DNA from: Paenibacillus piri
GTDB lineage: Bacteria; Bacillota; Bacilli; Paenibacillales; NBRC-103111
Reading direction: 5' to 3'
NCBI RefSeq assembly: GCF_004354045.1
Contig: NZ_SMRT01000006.1
Span: forward strand, 193,716-257,715
Length of the DNA: 64,000 bases
In this document: positions 1-8,655 of the stretch, piece after piece
How the letters are laid out: each line of letters starts with the position of its first letter
Numbering within the stretch: position 1 is the stretch's first letter
The notes under the pieces: generated by a model
Told to the model about the DNA's origin: nothing
The model's database searches: none
What the model saw: the letters and a program-made list of their open reading frames with translations, nothing else
Made by a program: the position numbers and the translations under genes

Positions 1-600
1 GAAGCAGAGGAAGAAGAGCTGCAGATGAAGCCGGCGGCGGAGACGATCCAGCGCATGGAGCAGCCGGAAGCAGAGGAAAAAGAGCTGCAGATGAAGCCGG
101 CGGCGGAGACGATCCAGCGCATGGAGCAGCCGGAAGCAGAGGAAGAAGAGCTGCAGATGAAGCCGGCGGCGGGATCGATCCAGCGCATGGAACAGCCGGA
201 AGTAGAGGAAGAAGAGCTGCAGATGAAGCCGATGGCGGAGACGATTCAGCGGATGTCGAATCCGGATGAAGAGCAGCTGCAGATGAAGCCGTCCGACGGC
301 AGCGGGTTTGACGTGACATCCTCTTTCGAGCAGCGTATTCAGGCGAAAAGCGGTGGCGGTGCCAAGATGGATTCGACTACACGATCCGGAATGGAGCAAG
401 CATTCGGAGCTGACTTCAGCAACGTATCGATACATAACGATTCGGAATCGAATGAGCTTAACCAGGACATCGGAGCGCAAGCATTTACACAGGGGCAGGA
501 TGTATTTTTTTCAAGCGGCAAATACGAGCCTTCAAGCCCTCAAGGTCAGGAGCTGCTGGCTCACGAGCTGACCCATGTCGTGCAGCAGCGAGGCGGATAA
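1..600 (+). CDS. DUF4157 (eCIS-core-type) protein with N-terminal tandem repeats, 5' partial
   Basis: The reading frame is open from base 1, so the start lies outside the window; the visible part has 199 codons. The N-terminal part is a run of acidic 22-residue repeats containing MKPAAETIQRM and ending in ELQ. The C-terminal half matches the DUF4157 domain: a MEQAFGADFSNVSIHND-type opening, then a segment containing FFSSGKYEP, then a zincin-like HELTH motif at 562-576 followed by VVQQ and an immediate stop. DUF4157 domains are often found near extracellular contractile injection systems, toxins and polymorphic cargo, usually with Gln/Met-rich repeats like these. Here the domain ends the protein with no cargo attached. 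A strong terminator follows, so this is the last gene of its unit. Any partner genes lie upstream and cannot be seen. Family assignment is confident; function is not known. Confidence 0.8.
   Translation, partial: EAEEEELQMKPAAETIQRMEQPEAEEKELQMKPAAETIQRMEQPEAEEEELQMKPAAGSIQRMEQPEVEEEELQMKPMAETIQRMSNPDEEQLQMKPSDGSGFDVTSSFEQRIQAKSGGGAKMDSTTRSGMEQAFGADFSNVSIHNDSESNELNQDIGAQAFTQGQDVFFSSGKYEPSSPQGQELLAHELTHVVQQRGG
25..282 (+). repeat. 66-bp in-frame tandem repeats
   Basis: Three full 66-bp units (25-90, 91-156, 157-222) and one 60-bp diverged unit (223-282) encode 22- or 20-residue repeats of the form MKPxAxxIQRM-x9-ELQ. Bases 1-24 are the end of a further unit, so the array continues beyond the window. 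Units 1 and 2 are almost identical, which points to recent expansion or contraction. Confidence 0.9.
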
Positions 601-630
601 TTTAACCATATTCAGCACTATTGTGCATAA

Positions 631-663
631 CGAAAAGAGACGCTTACACGGCGTCTCTTTTCG
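631..663. terminator. Rho-independent terminator, bidirectional
   Basis: A perfect 13-bp inverted repeat (CGAAAAGAGACGC, 7-base loop, GCGTCTCTTTTCG) carries a T run within the 3' arm. It follows the DUF4157 gene and can also end the minus-strand gene at 753-1088. Confidence 0.85.
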
Positions 664-752
664 CGTCATGGTACTCTACTGCACTGCTTGCAGACGATGT
701 GGTTAGCTTACCCTACCGTGCAAGCTTGTTTATAGCCGTGCTATCGGTCGCC

Positions 753-1088
753 TTAATTTTGCGGATAGTAGTTCGCGGTCTGACGCGGCATGGGCTGTGC
801 TTGCGATTGCTGAACGAATCCGTTCATTTGTTGGACCACTTGCTCAATGCGCTGCTGCGTTTCGCTAAGGCGGCGCTTTTGCGCATCCATCTGCATATCA
901 ATTTGCGCTTGCGCCTGCTGAAGATCCTGCTGCACCTGCATCAGCTGCTGCTGAGCTTGGCGGACATTTTGCGTGAAGGTGCTGAGACCTGAGGCGGTTA
1001 AAGCCTGTTGCGCCATCTGAGCCTGCTGATTTTGGTACATTTGCTGCTCTTGAAGAAACTGCTGGTACGACGTATTCATCGACGACAT
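753..1088 (-). CDS. Gln-rich coiled-coil protein of unknown function
   Basis: A 111-residue protein I do not recognise. It is very rich in Gln, Ala and Met, with repeated QQ pairs. The heptad-like pattern from about residue 10 to 95 suggests one long amphipathic helix or coiled coil; the end is polar (PRQTANYYPQN). No signal peptide, membrane segment or cysteine is seen. The ATG start is supported by AGGAGG nine bases upstream. The gene converges on the DUF4157 gene across a shared terminator, and nothing suggests co-transcription. It could be a small structural or spore-associated protein, but that is only a guess from composition. Confidence 0.6.
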   Translation of the reverse strand: MSSMNTSYQQFLQEQQMYQNQQAQMAQQALTASGLSTFTQNVRQAQQQLMQVQQDLQQAQAQIDMQMDAQKRRLSETQQRIEQVVQQMNGFVQQSQAQPMPRQTANYYPQN

Positions 1089-1341
1089 GGACGTAAACCT
1101 CCTGAATTATGTATCGTGGTCAGTACATTGGGCCAACCGTATTACCTTGTGAAAAGCCGGCCTTCTTTATGCATCGCTTGCGTTTTTGAGCGAATCTCCG
1201 CTGAATCTTGTTTCCAGCAGAGGAAGCTAAACGACCGACAGACTTCCGCTTGAGCATCAGTCATTCACGAAAGCTTTTAGCATAAAAAAAGGTACTGCGG
1301 CTCATATTACTTGTAAATGGATGGGCAAGGGAGTGAGCAGC

Positions 1342-1512
1342 ATGGAAGAAAACGAAAACAATACGCATCAAAACGAAAATTTGACAGATGAGCAGCAGTC
1401 CGAATCCGCCCGCAATCGGGCGAAGTTCAACGCAGCGAACGAAAAGCTGTTAGAGGACCAGCTGCAGGTTAGTGAGGACAAGCTGTTCGATTATGTTCCC
1501 GGCGAAGAATAA
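1342..1512 (+). CDS. Small acidic hydrophilic protein, unknown
   Basis: A 56-residue protein rich in Glu, Asn and Gln with no hydrophobic segment. I start it at the ATG at 1342 (MEENEN) because AAGGGAG sits eight bases upstream; an in-frame ATG at 1321 has no ribosome site. The sequence contains ARNRAKFNAANEKLLEDQLQ, a probable amphipathic helix. A strong terminator begins ten bases after the stop, which supports a real transcription unit. It resembles the many short uncharacterised proteins of spore formers, but I cannot name a family. Confidence 0.6.
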   Translation: MEENENNTHQNENLTDEQQSESARNRAKFNAANEKLLEDQLQVSEDKLFDYVPGEE

Positions 1513-1521
1513 ATAAACTGA

Positions 1522-1566
1522 AACATAAAGGAGCCTGCTCCAATGGAGCAAGCTCCTTTATGTTTT
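1522..1566. terminator. Bidirectional terminator
   Basis: A long inverted repeat (AACATAAAGGAGC to GCTCCTTTATGTT, with inner TGCTCC/GGAGCA pairing and a 3-base loop) is followed by T residues on both strands. It separates the small gene at 1342 from the convergent azoreductase gene. Confidence 0.85.
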
Positions 1567-1582
1567 TATGCCGTTGCATACT

Positions 1583-2218
1583 TTAAAAGGCGGCGGCTAT
1601 ATCCTGCGCTCTGCGAATCGCATCCTGCTTAATTTGCTCCTTACGATCCGGATACTGGTTGTGTCCTTCAACGAAAATCCCTTCGAACGACGGAACCCCG
1701 AAAAATTTCATAATCATGCTCAAGTGCCTATGCCCAACCTCCATCTCGGCTGTCGGTCCTTCGGAATATACGCCGCCGCGCGCTTGAATGTGCAGCGCTT
1801 TTTTGTCGGTCAGCAAGCCGACGGCCCCCGTGTCCGTATATTTGAATGTTTTGCCCGCGGTGCAGATCGAATCGATATAAGCTTTCATAATCGGCGGATA
1901 CGAAAAATTCCACATCGGTGTGACGAATACGTATTTATCTCCCGCCACAAACTGATCGGTCAGCTCGGCGATCTGCGTCACCTTCGCCTTTTCCTCGCTT
2001 GAAAGCTGCTCCAGGCTTTGACCCGACCGAAGCTTCCCCCAACCGCTGAATACATCGGCATCAATATGCGGAATATTCAGGCTGTATAAATCCAAAGTCG
2101 TAATTTCATCGCCTGGATGAGAAGAGCGGTAAGCGTCGATAAAAGCTTTGCCGACCGCCATGCTGTATGACGCGGTTTCATCATGAGGATGAGCGGTAAT
2201 GTAAAGTAATTTGGCCAC
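1583..2218 (-). CDS. azoR: FMN-dependent NADH:quinone oxidoreductase / azoreductase
   Basis: A 211-residue flavodoxin-fold protein of the AzoR family. Members use FMN and NADH to reduce quinones by two electrons, and reduce azo dyes in vitro, protecting against quinone stress in the cytosol. The N-terminus ([17 protein letters not shown]) is the FMN phosphate-binding loop region; the middle motif [19 protein letters not shown] is the family flavin-binding loop, and the length is typical. I chose the GTG at 2218 because GGGAGG lies about 11 bases upstream and the protein then begins as family members do; a longer frame to 2293 has no support. It is monocistronic. Bacillus paralogues are often under MhqR or YodB control, but no such regulator or operator was recognised here. 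Confidence 0.85.
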   Translation of the reverse strand: MAKLLYITAHPHDETASYSMAVGKAFIDAYRSSHPGDEITTLDLYSLNIPHIDADVFSGWGKLRSGQSLEQLSSEEKAKVTQIAELTDQFVAGDKYVFVTPMWNFSYPPIMKAYIDSICTAGKTFKYTDTGAVGLLTDKKALHIQARGGVYSEGPTAEMEVGHRHLSMIMKFFGVPSFEGIFVEGHNQYPDRKEQIKQDAIRRAQDIAAAF

Positions 2219-2521
2219 TTTTGGTTGTACCTCCCGTAACGAATGAATAAATAATGAATTATTGAAGCAAGCCCATGACCCGGAAGAACACATATTCGCC
2301 GATGTGATCGGACCTCCGGCTTATGACCTTCAAACAAAGTATGTCCAAATCGGATCGTCCCATTAAGAATAAACAGCCTATTAATATTGGCAAATGCATA
2401 AAGTGTTCGGCAGACAGGAGTCGTATTTCGGAATCTATGATAATAACATGTAAGGAGTGGGTAAAAAAAGATAAGCGTGCCGGAATAAAAATTGACATCG
2501 CATGGAGGAGGTTAGACAGTT

Positions 2522-3250
2522 ATGATTGAATTTCGCAACGTAAACAAACATTACGGACAGTTTCACGTGCTTAAACAAATTAATCTAACCATCCGGCAGG
2601 GCGAGGTTGTTGTTGTTGTGGGACCGTCCGGCTCCGGTAAAAGCACGCTGCTTCGCTGCATCAACCGGCTGGAAACGATCACGGATGGCGAATTGACGGT
2701 GCATGGCGTCGAGCTGCATAACAAAAAAACGAACTTCAACGAGCTGCGGCGCAACATCGGGATGGTGTTTCAGCATTTTAATTTGTATCCGCACATGTCG
2801 GTGTTGGACAATATTACGCTGGCGCCGATAAAAGTGGGCGGGGTGCAGAAGCAGGAAGCGGTGCAAATCGCCATGTATTATTTGGAAAAGGTCGGCATTC
2901 CCGAAAAGGCGGGCGCTTATCCGTCCGAATTGTCAGGCGGTCAGCAGCAGAGGGTGGCGATTGCAAGAGGATTGGCCATGAAGCCGAAAATTATGCTGTT
3001 CGATGAACCGACCTCCGCACTCGACCCGGAAATGATCGGCGAAGTGCTCGAGGTTATGAAAGCATTGGCGCATGAAGGCATGACGATGGTGGTCGTAACG
3101 CATGAAATGGGGTTTGCGCGCGAGGTGGCGGACCGCGTGGTGTTTATGGATCAAGGGCAAATTGTTGAGGAAGCGGCGCCTGTCGAATTTTTTAACAATC
3201 CGCAGGAAGAACGGGCCAAACTGTTTCTCAGCCGTTTGCTGCAGCATTAA
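2522..3250 (+). CDS. glnQ: Polar amino-acid (glutamine) ABC transporter ATPase
   Basis: A 242-residue ABC ATPase, the motor of a polar-amino-acid importer. Walker A is GPSGSGKST (about residues 34-42), the signature is LSGGQQQR, and Walker B is [12 protein letters not shown], followed by the H-loop VVTHEMGFA. The ATG at 2522 has a GGAGGAGG ribosome site. It is first in a four-gene set ordered ATPase, binding protein, permease, permease, the same order as Bacillus subtilis glnQHMP. The substrate (glutamine or glutamate) is inferred from similarity and gene order. No clear promoter was found in 2294-2521. Confidence 0.9.
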   Translation: MIEFRNVNKHYGQFHVLKQINLTIRQGEVVVVVGPSGSGKSTLLRCINRLETITDGELTVHGVELHNKKTNFNELRRNIGMVFQHFNLYPHMSVLDNITLAPIKVGGVQKQEAVQIAMYYLEKVGIPEKAGAYPSELSGGQQQRVAIARGLAMKPKIMLFDEPTSALDPEMIGEVLEVMKALAHEGMTMVVVTHEMGFAREVADRVVFMDQGQIVEEAAPVEFFNNPQEERAKLFLSRLLQH

Positions 3251-3281
3251 AAATATATCGGAATCGGAAGGAGCTTGAGCA

Positions 3282-4157
3282 ATGATGAAAAAGAACAGGC
3301 GGATCGGCATATCGTTCGCACTGACGATCATGATGATCGTACTCGTATTGGCCGGCTGCGGCAGTACCGCGCCAGCCCCCGGACCGGGAACGGACGCCTC
3401 CAAATCCAACGGCGGGGCGGATTCATCCGGCCAAGCGGCGGCCAGTACGCTGGATGCAATCAAAAAACGGGGAAAGCTGATCGCCGGCGTGAAATTTGAT
3501 ACGAAGCTGTTCGGCTTGAAGGACCCCGGGTCGGGTAAAGTAGAAGGCTTCGATATCGATTTGGCCAAAGCTTTGGCCAAGCAAATATTGGGCGACGAAT
3601 CCAAGATCGAACTGAAGGAGGTCACTTCGAAAACGCGCATCCCGATGCTGAATAACGGCGATATCGATATAATTATCGCTACCATGACGATTACGGAGGA
3701 GCGCAAGAAGGAAGTCGAATTTACCGACGTTTATTTTAAAGCCGGGCAATCGCTTCTCGTGAAAAAAGGAAGTCCGATCAAATCCGTTGCCGATGTGAAA
3801 AAGGGCGTTAAGGTGCTGGCGGTCAAAGGCTCGACCTCGACGACCAACATCCGGGCGAAATCTCCGGAAGCGACCGTTTTGGAGTTTGAAAACTATCAGG
3901 AGGCTTTTACCGCTCTGAAGGCAGGGCAAGGCGATACGCTGACGACGGACAATGCCATTTTATACGGAATGGTGAAGCAGGATCCGAATTATGAGGTAGT
4001 CGGCGGAACGTTCACCGATGAGCCCTACGGTATGGCGATCAAGAAAGGCGATACGACGTTTGCCTCTTACGTGAATGATTTCTTGAAATCGCTCCAGTCC
4101 AACGGACAGTATGAGAAGCTGTATGAGCAGTGGATTGGGGAAAAGCCGACCAAATAA
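3282..4157 (+). CDS. glnH: Glutamine/glutamate-binding lipoprotein of ABC importer
   Basis: A 291-residue extracellular solute-binding protein, family 3. The signal peptide ends in the lipobox VLAGC (Cys26), so it should be lipid-anchored on the outer face of the membrane. A Ser/Gly/Ala-rich linker (about 27-60) leads to the periplasmic-binding fold: TLDAIKKRGKLIAGVKFDTK, then GFDIDLAKALAK, and IIATMTITEERKKEVEFTD, typical of Glu/Gln/Asp binders. A ribosome site AAGGAG precedes the ATG. It follows glnQ by 31 bases, and a hairpin after it separates it from the permease genes, which would let the binding protein be made in excess. Confidence 0.9.
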   Translation: MMKKNRRIGISFALTIMMIVLVLAGCGSTAPAPGPGTDASKSNGGADSSGQAAASTLDAIKKRGKLIAGVKFDTKLFGLKDPGSGKVEGFDIDLAKALAKQILGDESKIELKEVTSKTRIPMLNNGDIDIIIATMTITEERKKEVEFTDVYFKAGQSLLVKKGSPIKSVADVKKGVKVLAVKGSTSTTNIRAKSPEATVLEFENYQEAFTALKAGQGDTLTTDNAILYGMVKQDPNYEVVGGTFTDEPYGMAIKKGDTTFASYVNDFLKSLQSNGQYEKLYEQWIGEKPTK

Positions 4158-4176
4158 TGCGCATTCACGAAAGATG

Positions 4177-4212
4177 CGAGAGGAGCCGCCTCGCCGCGGC
4201 TCCTCTCGTTTC
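4177..4212 (+). terminator. Intra-operon hairpin, attenuator or mRNA 3'-end stabiliser
   Basis: A 12-bp stem (CGAGAGGAGCCG / CGGCTCCTCTCG) with a GC-rich loop and only a short T run (TTT) lies between glnH and glnM. The weak T tract suggests partial termination or protection of the upstream mRNA rather than a full stop. Confidence 0.6.
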
Positions 4213-4238
4213 CTAAGCGAGGGAGGTGCCGCTTCGAT

Positions 4239-4895
4239 ATGGATAAGTTGAAGTTCGAGATTTTATTTAAATACGGGGATATGTACTTGGAAGGCTTCTG
4301 GAATACATTGCAGGTCAGCCTGATCGCGCTCGCGGGGAGCTTTATACTCGGCACGCTTATCGCCATTATGCGGATAGCGCCGCTAAGACCGCTCAATTGG
4401 CTCGGTACCGCATTCGTCGAGTTTATTCGCAACATACCGCTGATTCTGATCGTCTTTTTCTTTTTTCTGGGCCCTTCCGTACTGGGCGTTCCGTTGAGCG
4501 GCTTTACCGCGGGGACGCTGGGGTTGACCATTTATACGGCGGCTTTCATAGCGGAGGCCGTGCGTGCGGGCATCCAAACCGTACCGAAAGGACAAACCGA
4601 GGCGGCGCGCGCATCGGGGCTGACCTACAACCAGGCGATGCGGTTCGTCGTACTGCCGCAGGCGCTCAAAATCGTCATCCCGCCGATCGGCAATCAATTT
4701 TTGAATCTTGTCAAAAATTCATCGGTGCTGAGCGTCGTGGCCGGACTCGATCTGATGTATTACGCCGATCTGATTTCGACCAAGTCGTTCGTGACGTTCA
4801 GCGTCTACATTTTTGTGGCGATGTTTTATTTGGTTATTACGATTCCGCTAAGTATCGGGCTGTCGTATTTGGAGAAGCGGATGGCGCGGGCTTAA
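4239..4895 (+). CDS. glnM: Glutamine ABC transporter permease
   Basis: A 218-residue inner-membrane permease of the HisM/GlnP type. It begins with a hydrophilic stretch and MYLEGFWNTLQVSLIAL, typical of the family N-terminus, then several membrane spans. The EAA loop that docks the ATPase is EAARASGLTYNQAMRFVVLPQALK (about residues 125-148). A ribosome site (GAGGGAGG) precedes the ATG. With the next gene it should form a heterodimeric channel energised by GlnQ and fed by GlnH. Confidence 0.88.
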   Translation: MDKLKFEILFKYGDMYLEGFWNTLQVSLIALAGSFILGTLIAIMRIAPLRPLNWLGTAFVEFIRNIPLILIVFFFFLGPSVLGVPLSGFTAGTLGLTIYTAAFIAEAVRAGIQTVPKGQTEAARASGLTYNQAMRFVVLPQALKIVIPPIGNQFLNLVKNSSVLSVVAGLDLMYYADLISTKSFVTFSVYIFVAMFYLVITIPLSIGLSYLEKRMARA

Positions 4896-5015
4896 CACAG
4901 CCGTATGCAGAGCGGTATGGTTCGGCTGTTGGTGAAGCTGCAGCAACCGATTGAATGCGTAACGGGAAACTTTACTTGCGGACGCGGTATCCCGACTCGA
5001 TGAGGAGGTGGCACG

Positions 5016-5666
5016 ATGGATTTTGCAGGCGCATATACCGGCGATCATTTGTGGTTTATGCTGCAAGGATTGGGAGTGACGTTGAAGGTTGCGCTTATCG
5101 CGATTTTGTTCAGCTTTATTATAGGCTGCTTGCTCGGAACGATCCGCTATACGAAAATTCCGGTTTTATCCCAGCTTACGGCTCTTGCGGTGGAAACGAT
5201 ACGGAACCTGCCGCTGCTGCTGATCATTTTCTTTACGTTTTTTGCGCTGCCGGAGGTTGGAATCAAGCTGAGTGTCGTCAACGCGGCGATCGTTGCGCTA
5301 ACCGTGTTTGAGGCGGCCATGATATCGGAAATCGTAAGAAGCGGCTTAAAGTCGATTGAAAAGGGCCAGATTGAAGCTGCACGCTCATCGGGTCTCACCT
5401 ATCTGCAGACGCTCTGGCATATTATACTGCCGCAGGCGCTGCGGCGGATGGTTCCGCCGATGGTAAGCCAGTTCATCTCGCTATTAAAGGACACTTCCTT
5501 GGCGGTCGTCATTTCCTTGGGAGAACTCATGCACAATGCGCAAATTATTAACGGGCAAAATGTAAATTTTGTCATCCCGATATTATTGCTCGCTGCGGTG
5601 ATGTACTTTATCGTCAACTATTCCCTGTCATTGGTGGCGCGGCGTCTGGAGGCGCGGCAAGTATAA
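5016..5666 (+). CDS. glnP: Glutamine ABC transporter permease
   Basis: A 216-residue permease paralogous to glnM. Hydrophobic segments flank the EAA loop (IEAARSSGLTYLQTLWHIIL, about residues 117-136), which contacts the ATPase. The ATG at 5016 has GAGGAGGTGG upstream. It lies 120 bases after glnM and is the last gene of the importer operon; the next gene is on the opposite strand 78 bases away. No clear terminator was seen in the 78-base gap. Confidence 0.87.
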   Translation: MDFAGAYTGDHLWFMLQGLGVTLKVALIAILFSFIIGCLLGTIRYTKIPVLSQLTALAVETIRNLPLLLIIFFTFFALPEVGIKLSVVNAAIVALTVFEAAMISEIVRSGLKSIEKGQIEAARSSGLTYLQTLWHIILPQALRRMVPPMVSQFISLLKDTSLAVVISLGELMHNAQIINGQNVNFVIPILLLAAVMYFIVNYSLSLVARRLEARQV

Positions 5667-5744
5667 ATATGAGCCTCGGCGGGAACAGTCAAAGAACCTG
5701 GCGGATAGCGCGGCGGCCGCCCGTAAGCGAGTCGGGGCAGACGG

Positions 5745-6713
5745 TTAAAACAGCGTCAGCTGCACCGGCTTTTCATTAGCATCGGCCTTGCCGGAAGTGC
5801 TGTCGATTGTCATCTGTGGGGCTCTGGCGGCACCTTTCCTCGACTGCAGGCCATGCCGGTGAAGCAGAGTCTCGATTCGCCGCATGACGGGATCGCGGAA
5901 TTCGGCCGGCGCGGAGCCAGACGCCTGGTACAGCCTGGCGTAATCCCCGATAAGCCGGGGATAATGGCGCTGCAGCGTTTGAAAAAACCAAACTTTGACG
6001 GCTTGAGTGCTTAACCGCAAATAGGATGGCATAACGAACTGGGCGCCCGCGGCCGATACGGCCCGAATCAAATCCTCCAGTGCCGCTTGATCGTCCGTGA
6101 TATATGGCAGGATGGGAGCTGCGAATACCCCGGCGTCCACACCCGCATTCCGCAGCTGCTCGACCATGTCCAGGCGCTTGGCCGGAGAAGGAGTCGAAGG
6201 CTCGAACTGCCGCCAAATGACCGGGTTTAACGTGCTGATGCTTACGTTTACCGTAATGGAAGACAAGCGTTGGAGAATGTCCAGATCCCGCAATATAAGC
6301 GGGGAACGGGTGGTGATCGTTACCGGAATTTGAAACTCCGCCAATACCTCCAGACATCCCCGCGTAAGCCTGGCCTTGCCCTCGATCTGCTGGTAAGGAT
6401 CGGTTGCGGTGCCAATCGCAACTTGCCCCAAGTCGGAAATGCCCTTCCTGCCGCGGAGCCGCTTCAAGATCTGCGCGCGCAGTACCTCCGGAGCCTGCTG
6501 TTTCAGAAAAATATGATGTTGAAACGTATCGTCCGTATCCACCCCGAGGAACGAATGGGTGGAGCGCGCATAACAAAAACTGCAGCCATGCTGACAGCCG
6601 CGGTAAGGATTAATGGACCAGTCGAACGGCATAGAGGGTGCTTTCACAGAATTCAGAATCGTTTTGGCTGTCATCGGCTCGTACCGGACGGCCGGGCGTT
6701 TGTTCAGAGACAT
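5745..6713 (-). CDS. Radical SAM protein, SplB-like (COG1533)
   Basis: A 322-residue radical SAM enzyme. The cluster motif is GCQHGCSFCYAR (CX3CX2C, around residue 40) after SINPYRGC, as in the COG1533 / PA0069-Rv2578c-like group related to spore photoproduct lyase. Further family features are GTATDPYQ and TRSPLILRDLDIL. The substrate is unknown for this group; 'DNA repair photolyase' in databases rests on distant similarity. The ATG has AAAGGAG upstream. It stands alone between glnP and a sensor kinase. A second, only moderately similar copy lies at 52087-52905. Confidence 0.8.
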   Translation of the reverse strand: MSLNKRPAVRYEPMTAKTILNSVKAPSMPFDWSINPYRGCQHGCSFCYARSTHSFLGVDTDDTFQHHIFLKQQAPEVLRAQILKRLRGRKGISDLGQVAIGTATDPYQQIEGKARLTRGCLEVLAEFQIPVTITTRSPLILRDLDILQRLSSITVNVSISTLNPVIWRQFEPSTPSPAKRLDMVEQLRNAGVDAGVFAAPILPYITDDQAALEDLIRAVSAAGAQFVMPSYLRLSTQAVKVWFFQTLQRHYPRLIGDYARLYQASGSAPAEFRDPVMRRIETLLHRHGLQSRKGAARAPQMTIDSTSGKADANEKPVQLTLF

Positions 6714-7009
6714 GAGAAGGGGTCTCCTTTAATGGATGGGAATGTATGTTCGTATTTTTAGTGTACCAAATGAGCATCATGAAATCAACCTTGCATCGGC
6801 TGCTTTAATTTTTGCGCATCGCCGTTGAATGCGGTCCGGTTGGGCCAGGCCCCCTATAGGCCTTCGTCAGCAGCCTGCTGACGGATGTGAATTTATGCAT
6901 GTTGCGCCCGCCGCGTATCGGCCGCCCCCCTGTTGACGTTAAAGTCGCGATAATGATCCTTGTGTTATAATGGAGGCAATCGCTTGTGACTGCAGCAGGG
7001 GGGAGATCA

Positions 7010-8413
7010 TTGGAATTCTCTAAAGTATTTATCATGAATATTTGCATTTTGACGACGCTGACCTATACCGCGATGCTCGTTCATAAATATGTACTGTCGC
7101 AGGCTTCAGGCCTTTTGAAATACGTATTTTCGGTTGTGCTTGCCATAGGCGCCGGATGGTTAACGATGTATTTCAGTTTTAATCTCGGCCCGGATATTAA
7201 ATTTGATCTGCGGTTTGTCCCTTTGATCATTTGTACGCTGGCTTATTCGAATCCGCTCACGCTGCTCGTGATCGGGGCCGGAATTGGCGCAGCTCGCCTG
7301 ACGTTCGGGCTGCAGAGCGCCGCTTGGGCGGGCTGTTGGAATCTGGTGCTGCTCGGTGTGCTTTGCATGATTTTAAATATTGTGCTGAAGCGGGTCGGCT
7401 GGCGCTTTTGGGAAAAAATGACGGTCATCATTGTCTCGGTCAATTTGATGAATTGCTTGAATGTCGCCATGCTCGGCACGATTCCTTTTCATTTATTTGT
7501 AACGGACATCGCGCCGATTATTTTGCCGATCAGCATTGTTCTAAGCGGCTTTTTCGTTTTTATGCTGAGAGATTTTCAGATCGAGCGGCTGCGGGTGGCC
7601 GAGCTTCAATTCGCCCACGATTCGCTGCAAAAGCAAACCGATCAACTGATGGAAGCGCGTCAAGCATTGGAGGAGAAGGCCGGCCAATTAATGCTCTCCT
7701 CTCAGTACAAGTCGGAGTTTTTGGCCAATATGTCGCATGAGCTCAGAACACCGCTCAACAGCATTATCGCGCTTTCGCAGTTTATTAGCGATCAGGAGAA
7801 GCCAACGGGAGAGCAGTCGGAAACGTCCGAATACGCGGCGATCATCCACGCTTCCGGACAAGAGCTGCTGCGGTTGATCGACGATATACTCGATTTGTCG
7901 AAGGTCGAAGCCGGACGGATGGAAATATTGAATGAAGAGGTCATTATCAGCGAGGTGACCTACGTACTGCAATACCACTTTCGCCATATGGCCGAACAGA
8001 AGGGGCTTCAGTTTACGGTACAGCTCGAACCGGAGCTGCCCGCTTTCATTTATACGGATGCGCTGCGGCTGCAGCAAATTTTGCGCAACTTGCTGTCCAA
8101 TGCATTCAAGTTCACGGCAACCGGCAGCGTCAAGCTGCATGTGTGGAAGCCGGAGCGGGAGCAAACAGGGCATCCGGGCAGCTGGATTGCCTTCTCCGTT
8201 CGCGATACCGGAATCGGAATAGCGGAGCCTATGCAGGAGCCGATCTTCGAGGCATTCCAGCAGGCGGACGGCTCTATTAGCCGTAAGTACGGCGGAACCG
8301 GGCTCGGGCTGTCGATCAGCCGCGCATTGGCGGAGCTGCTCGGCGGGTATTTAGAGCTAAGCAGCGCGGCCGGAGAGGGGAGCACCTTTACGTTATTTTT
8401 GCCTTACCGTTAA
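7010..8413 (+). CDS. Orphan sensor histidine kinase with multi-TM 5TMR-LYT-like sensor
   Basis: A 467-residue membrane kinase. The first 190 residues hold about six hydrophobic segments with a DLRFVPLIICTLAYSNP stretch and IGAGIGAARL, resembling the LytS/5TMR-LYT sensor region. A coiled linker (about 195-235) leads to the H-box FLANMSHELRTPLN, N-box LRNLLSNAFKFT, G1 RDTGIGI and G2 GGTGLGLSIS. No receiver domain is attached and no response regulator is adjacent, so its partner is unknown. I chose the TTG at 7010 because GGGGGAG lies five bases upstream; a GTG at 6986 and an ATG at 7034 are alternatives without a ribosome site. A TATAAT at 6966 could be its -10 box, but no matching -35 is visible. 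Confidence 0.82.
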   Translation: MEFSKVFIMNICILTTLTYTAMLVHKYVLSQASGLLKYVFSVVLAIGAGWLTMYFSFNLGPDIKFDLRFVPLIICTLAYSNPLTLLVIGAGIGAARLTFGLQSAAWAGCWNLVLLGVLCMILNIVLKRVGWRFWEKMTVIIVSVNLMNCLNVAMLGTIPFHLFVTDIAPIILPISIVLSGFFVFMLRDFQIERLRVAELQFAHDSLQKQTDQLMEARQALEEKAGQLMLSSQYKSEFLANMSHELRTPLNSIIALSQFISDQEKPTGEQSETSEYAAIIHASGQELLRLIDDILDLSKVEAGRMEILNEEVIISEVTYVLQYHFRHMAEQKGLQFTVQLEPELPAFIYTDALRLQQILRNLLSNAFKFTATGSVKLHVWKPEREQTGHPGSWIAFSVRDTGIGIAEPMQEPIFEAFQQADGSISRKYGGTGLGLSISRALAELLGGYLELSSAAGEGSTFTLFLPYR

Positions 8414-8550
8414 CGGCAGTCATACGCGCCAATTAACCCTCGTTCTGCTGCAATCCGAGAGCAAATATACGCTTCCGCTGTGGCTTGCGATTTTAGCGCA
8501 GGAGAGTGTAGCCGTTCCGTGGTCGAGGATATTAGCGGCAAATGTACTTC

Positions 8551-8636
8551 CATCGGTGAGACAATCCCAAAAAATATGTAAAGCCGCTTCCAACTCCATT
8601 ATATCAATGGGGATGGAAGCGGCTTTTCACATGCAA
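8551..8636. repeat. Double-stem hairpin repeat, copy 1 (family shared with 20143-20231)
   Basis: A perfect 13-bp outer stem (AAAGCCGCTTCCA / TGGAAGCGGCTTT, 8579-8623) encloses a shorter inner stem with an ATATC loop. The 5' flank GGTGAGACAATCCC and 3' flank CACATGCA are also conserved in the second copy. It lies between the 3' ends of the kinase and ohrR genes, and may act as a two-way terminator, as TTTT ends the stem. Confidence 0.75.
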
Positions 8637-8655
8637 TTTGCAGCGACAGCGTAGT

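Noticed and set aside
25..282. CRISPR array or minisatellite RNA
   Set aside because: 66-bp units are head to tail, in frame and coding, with no spacers.
2323..2529. 68-codon plus-strand frame before glnQ
   Set aside because: No ribosome site and no recognisable domain; it overlaps the glnQ start.
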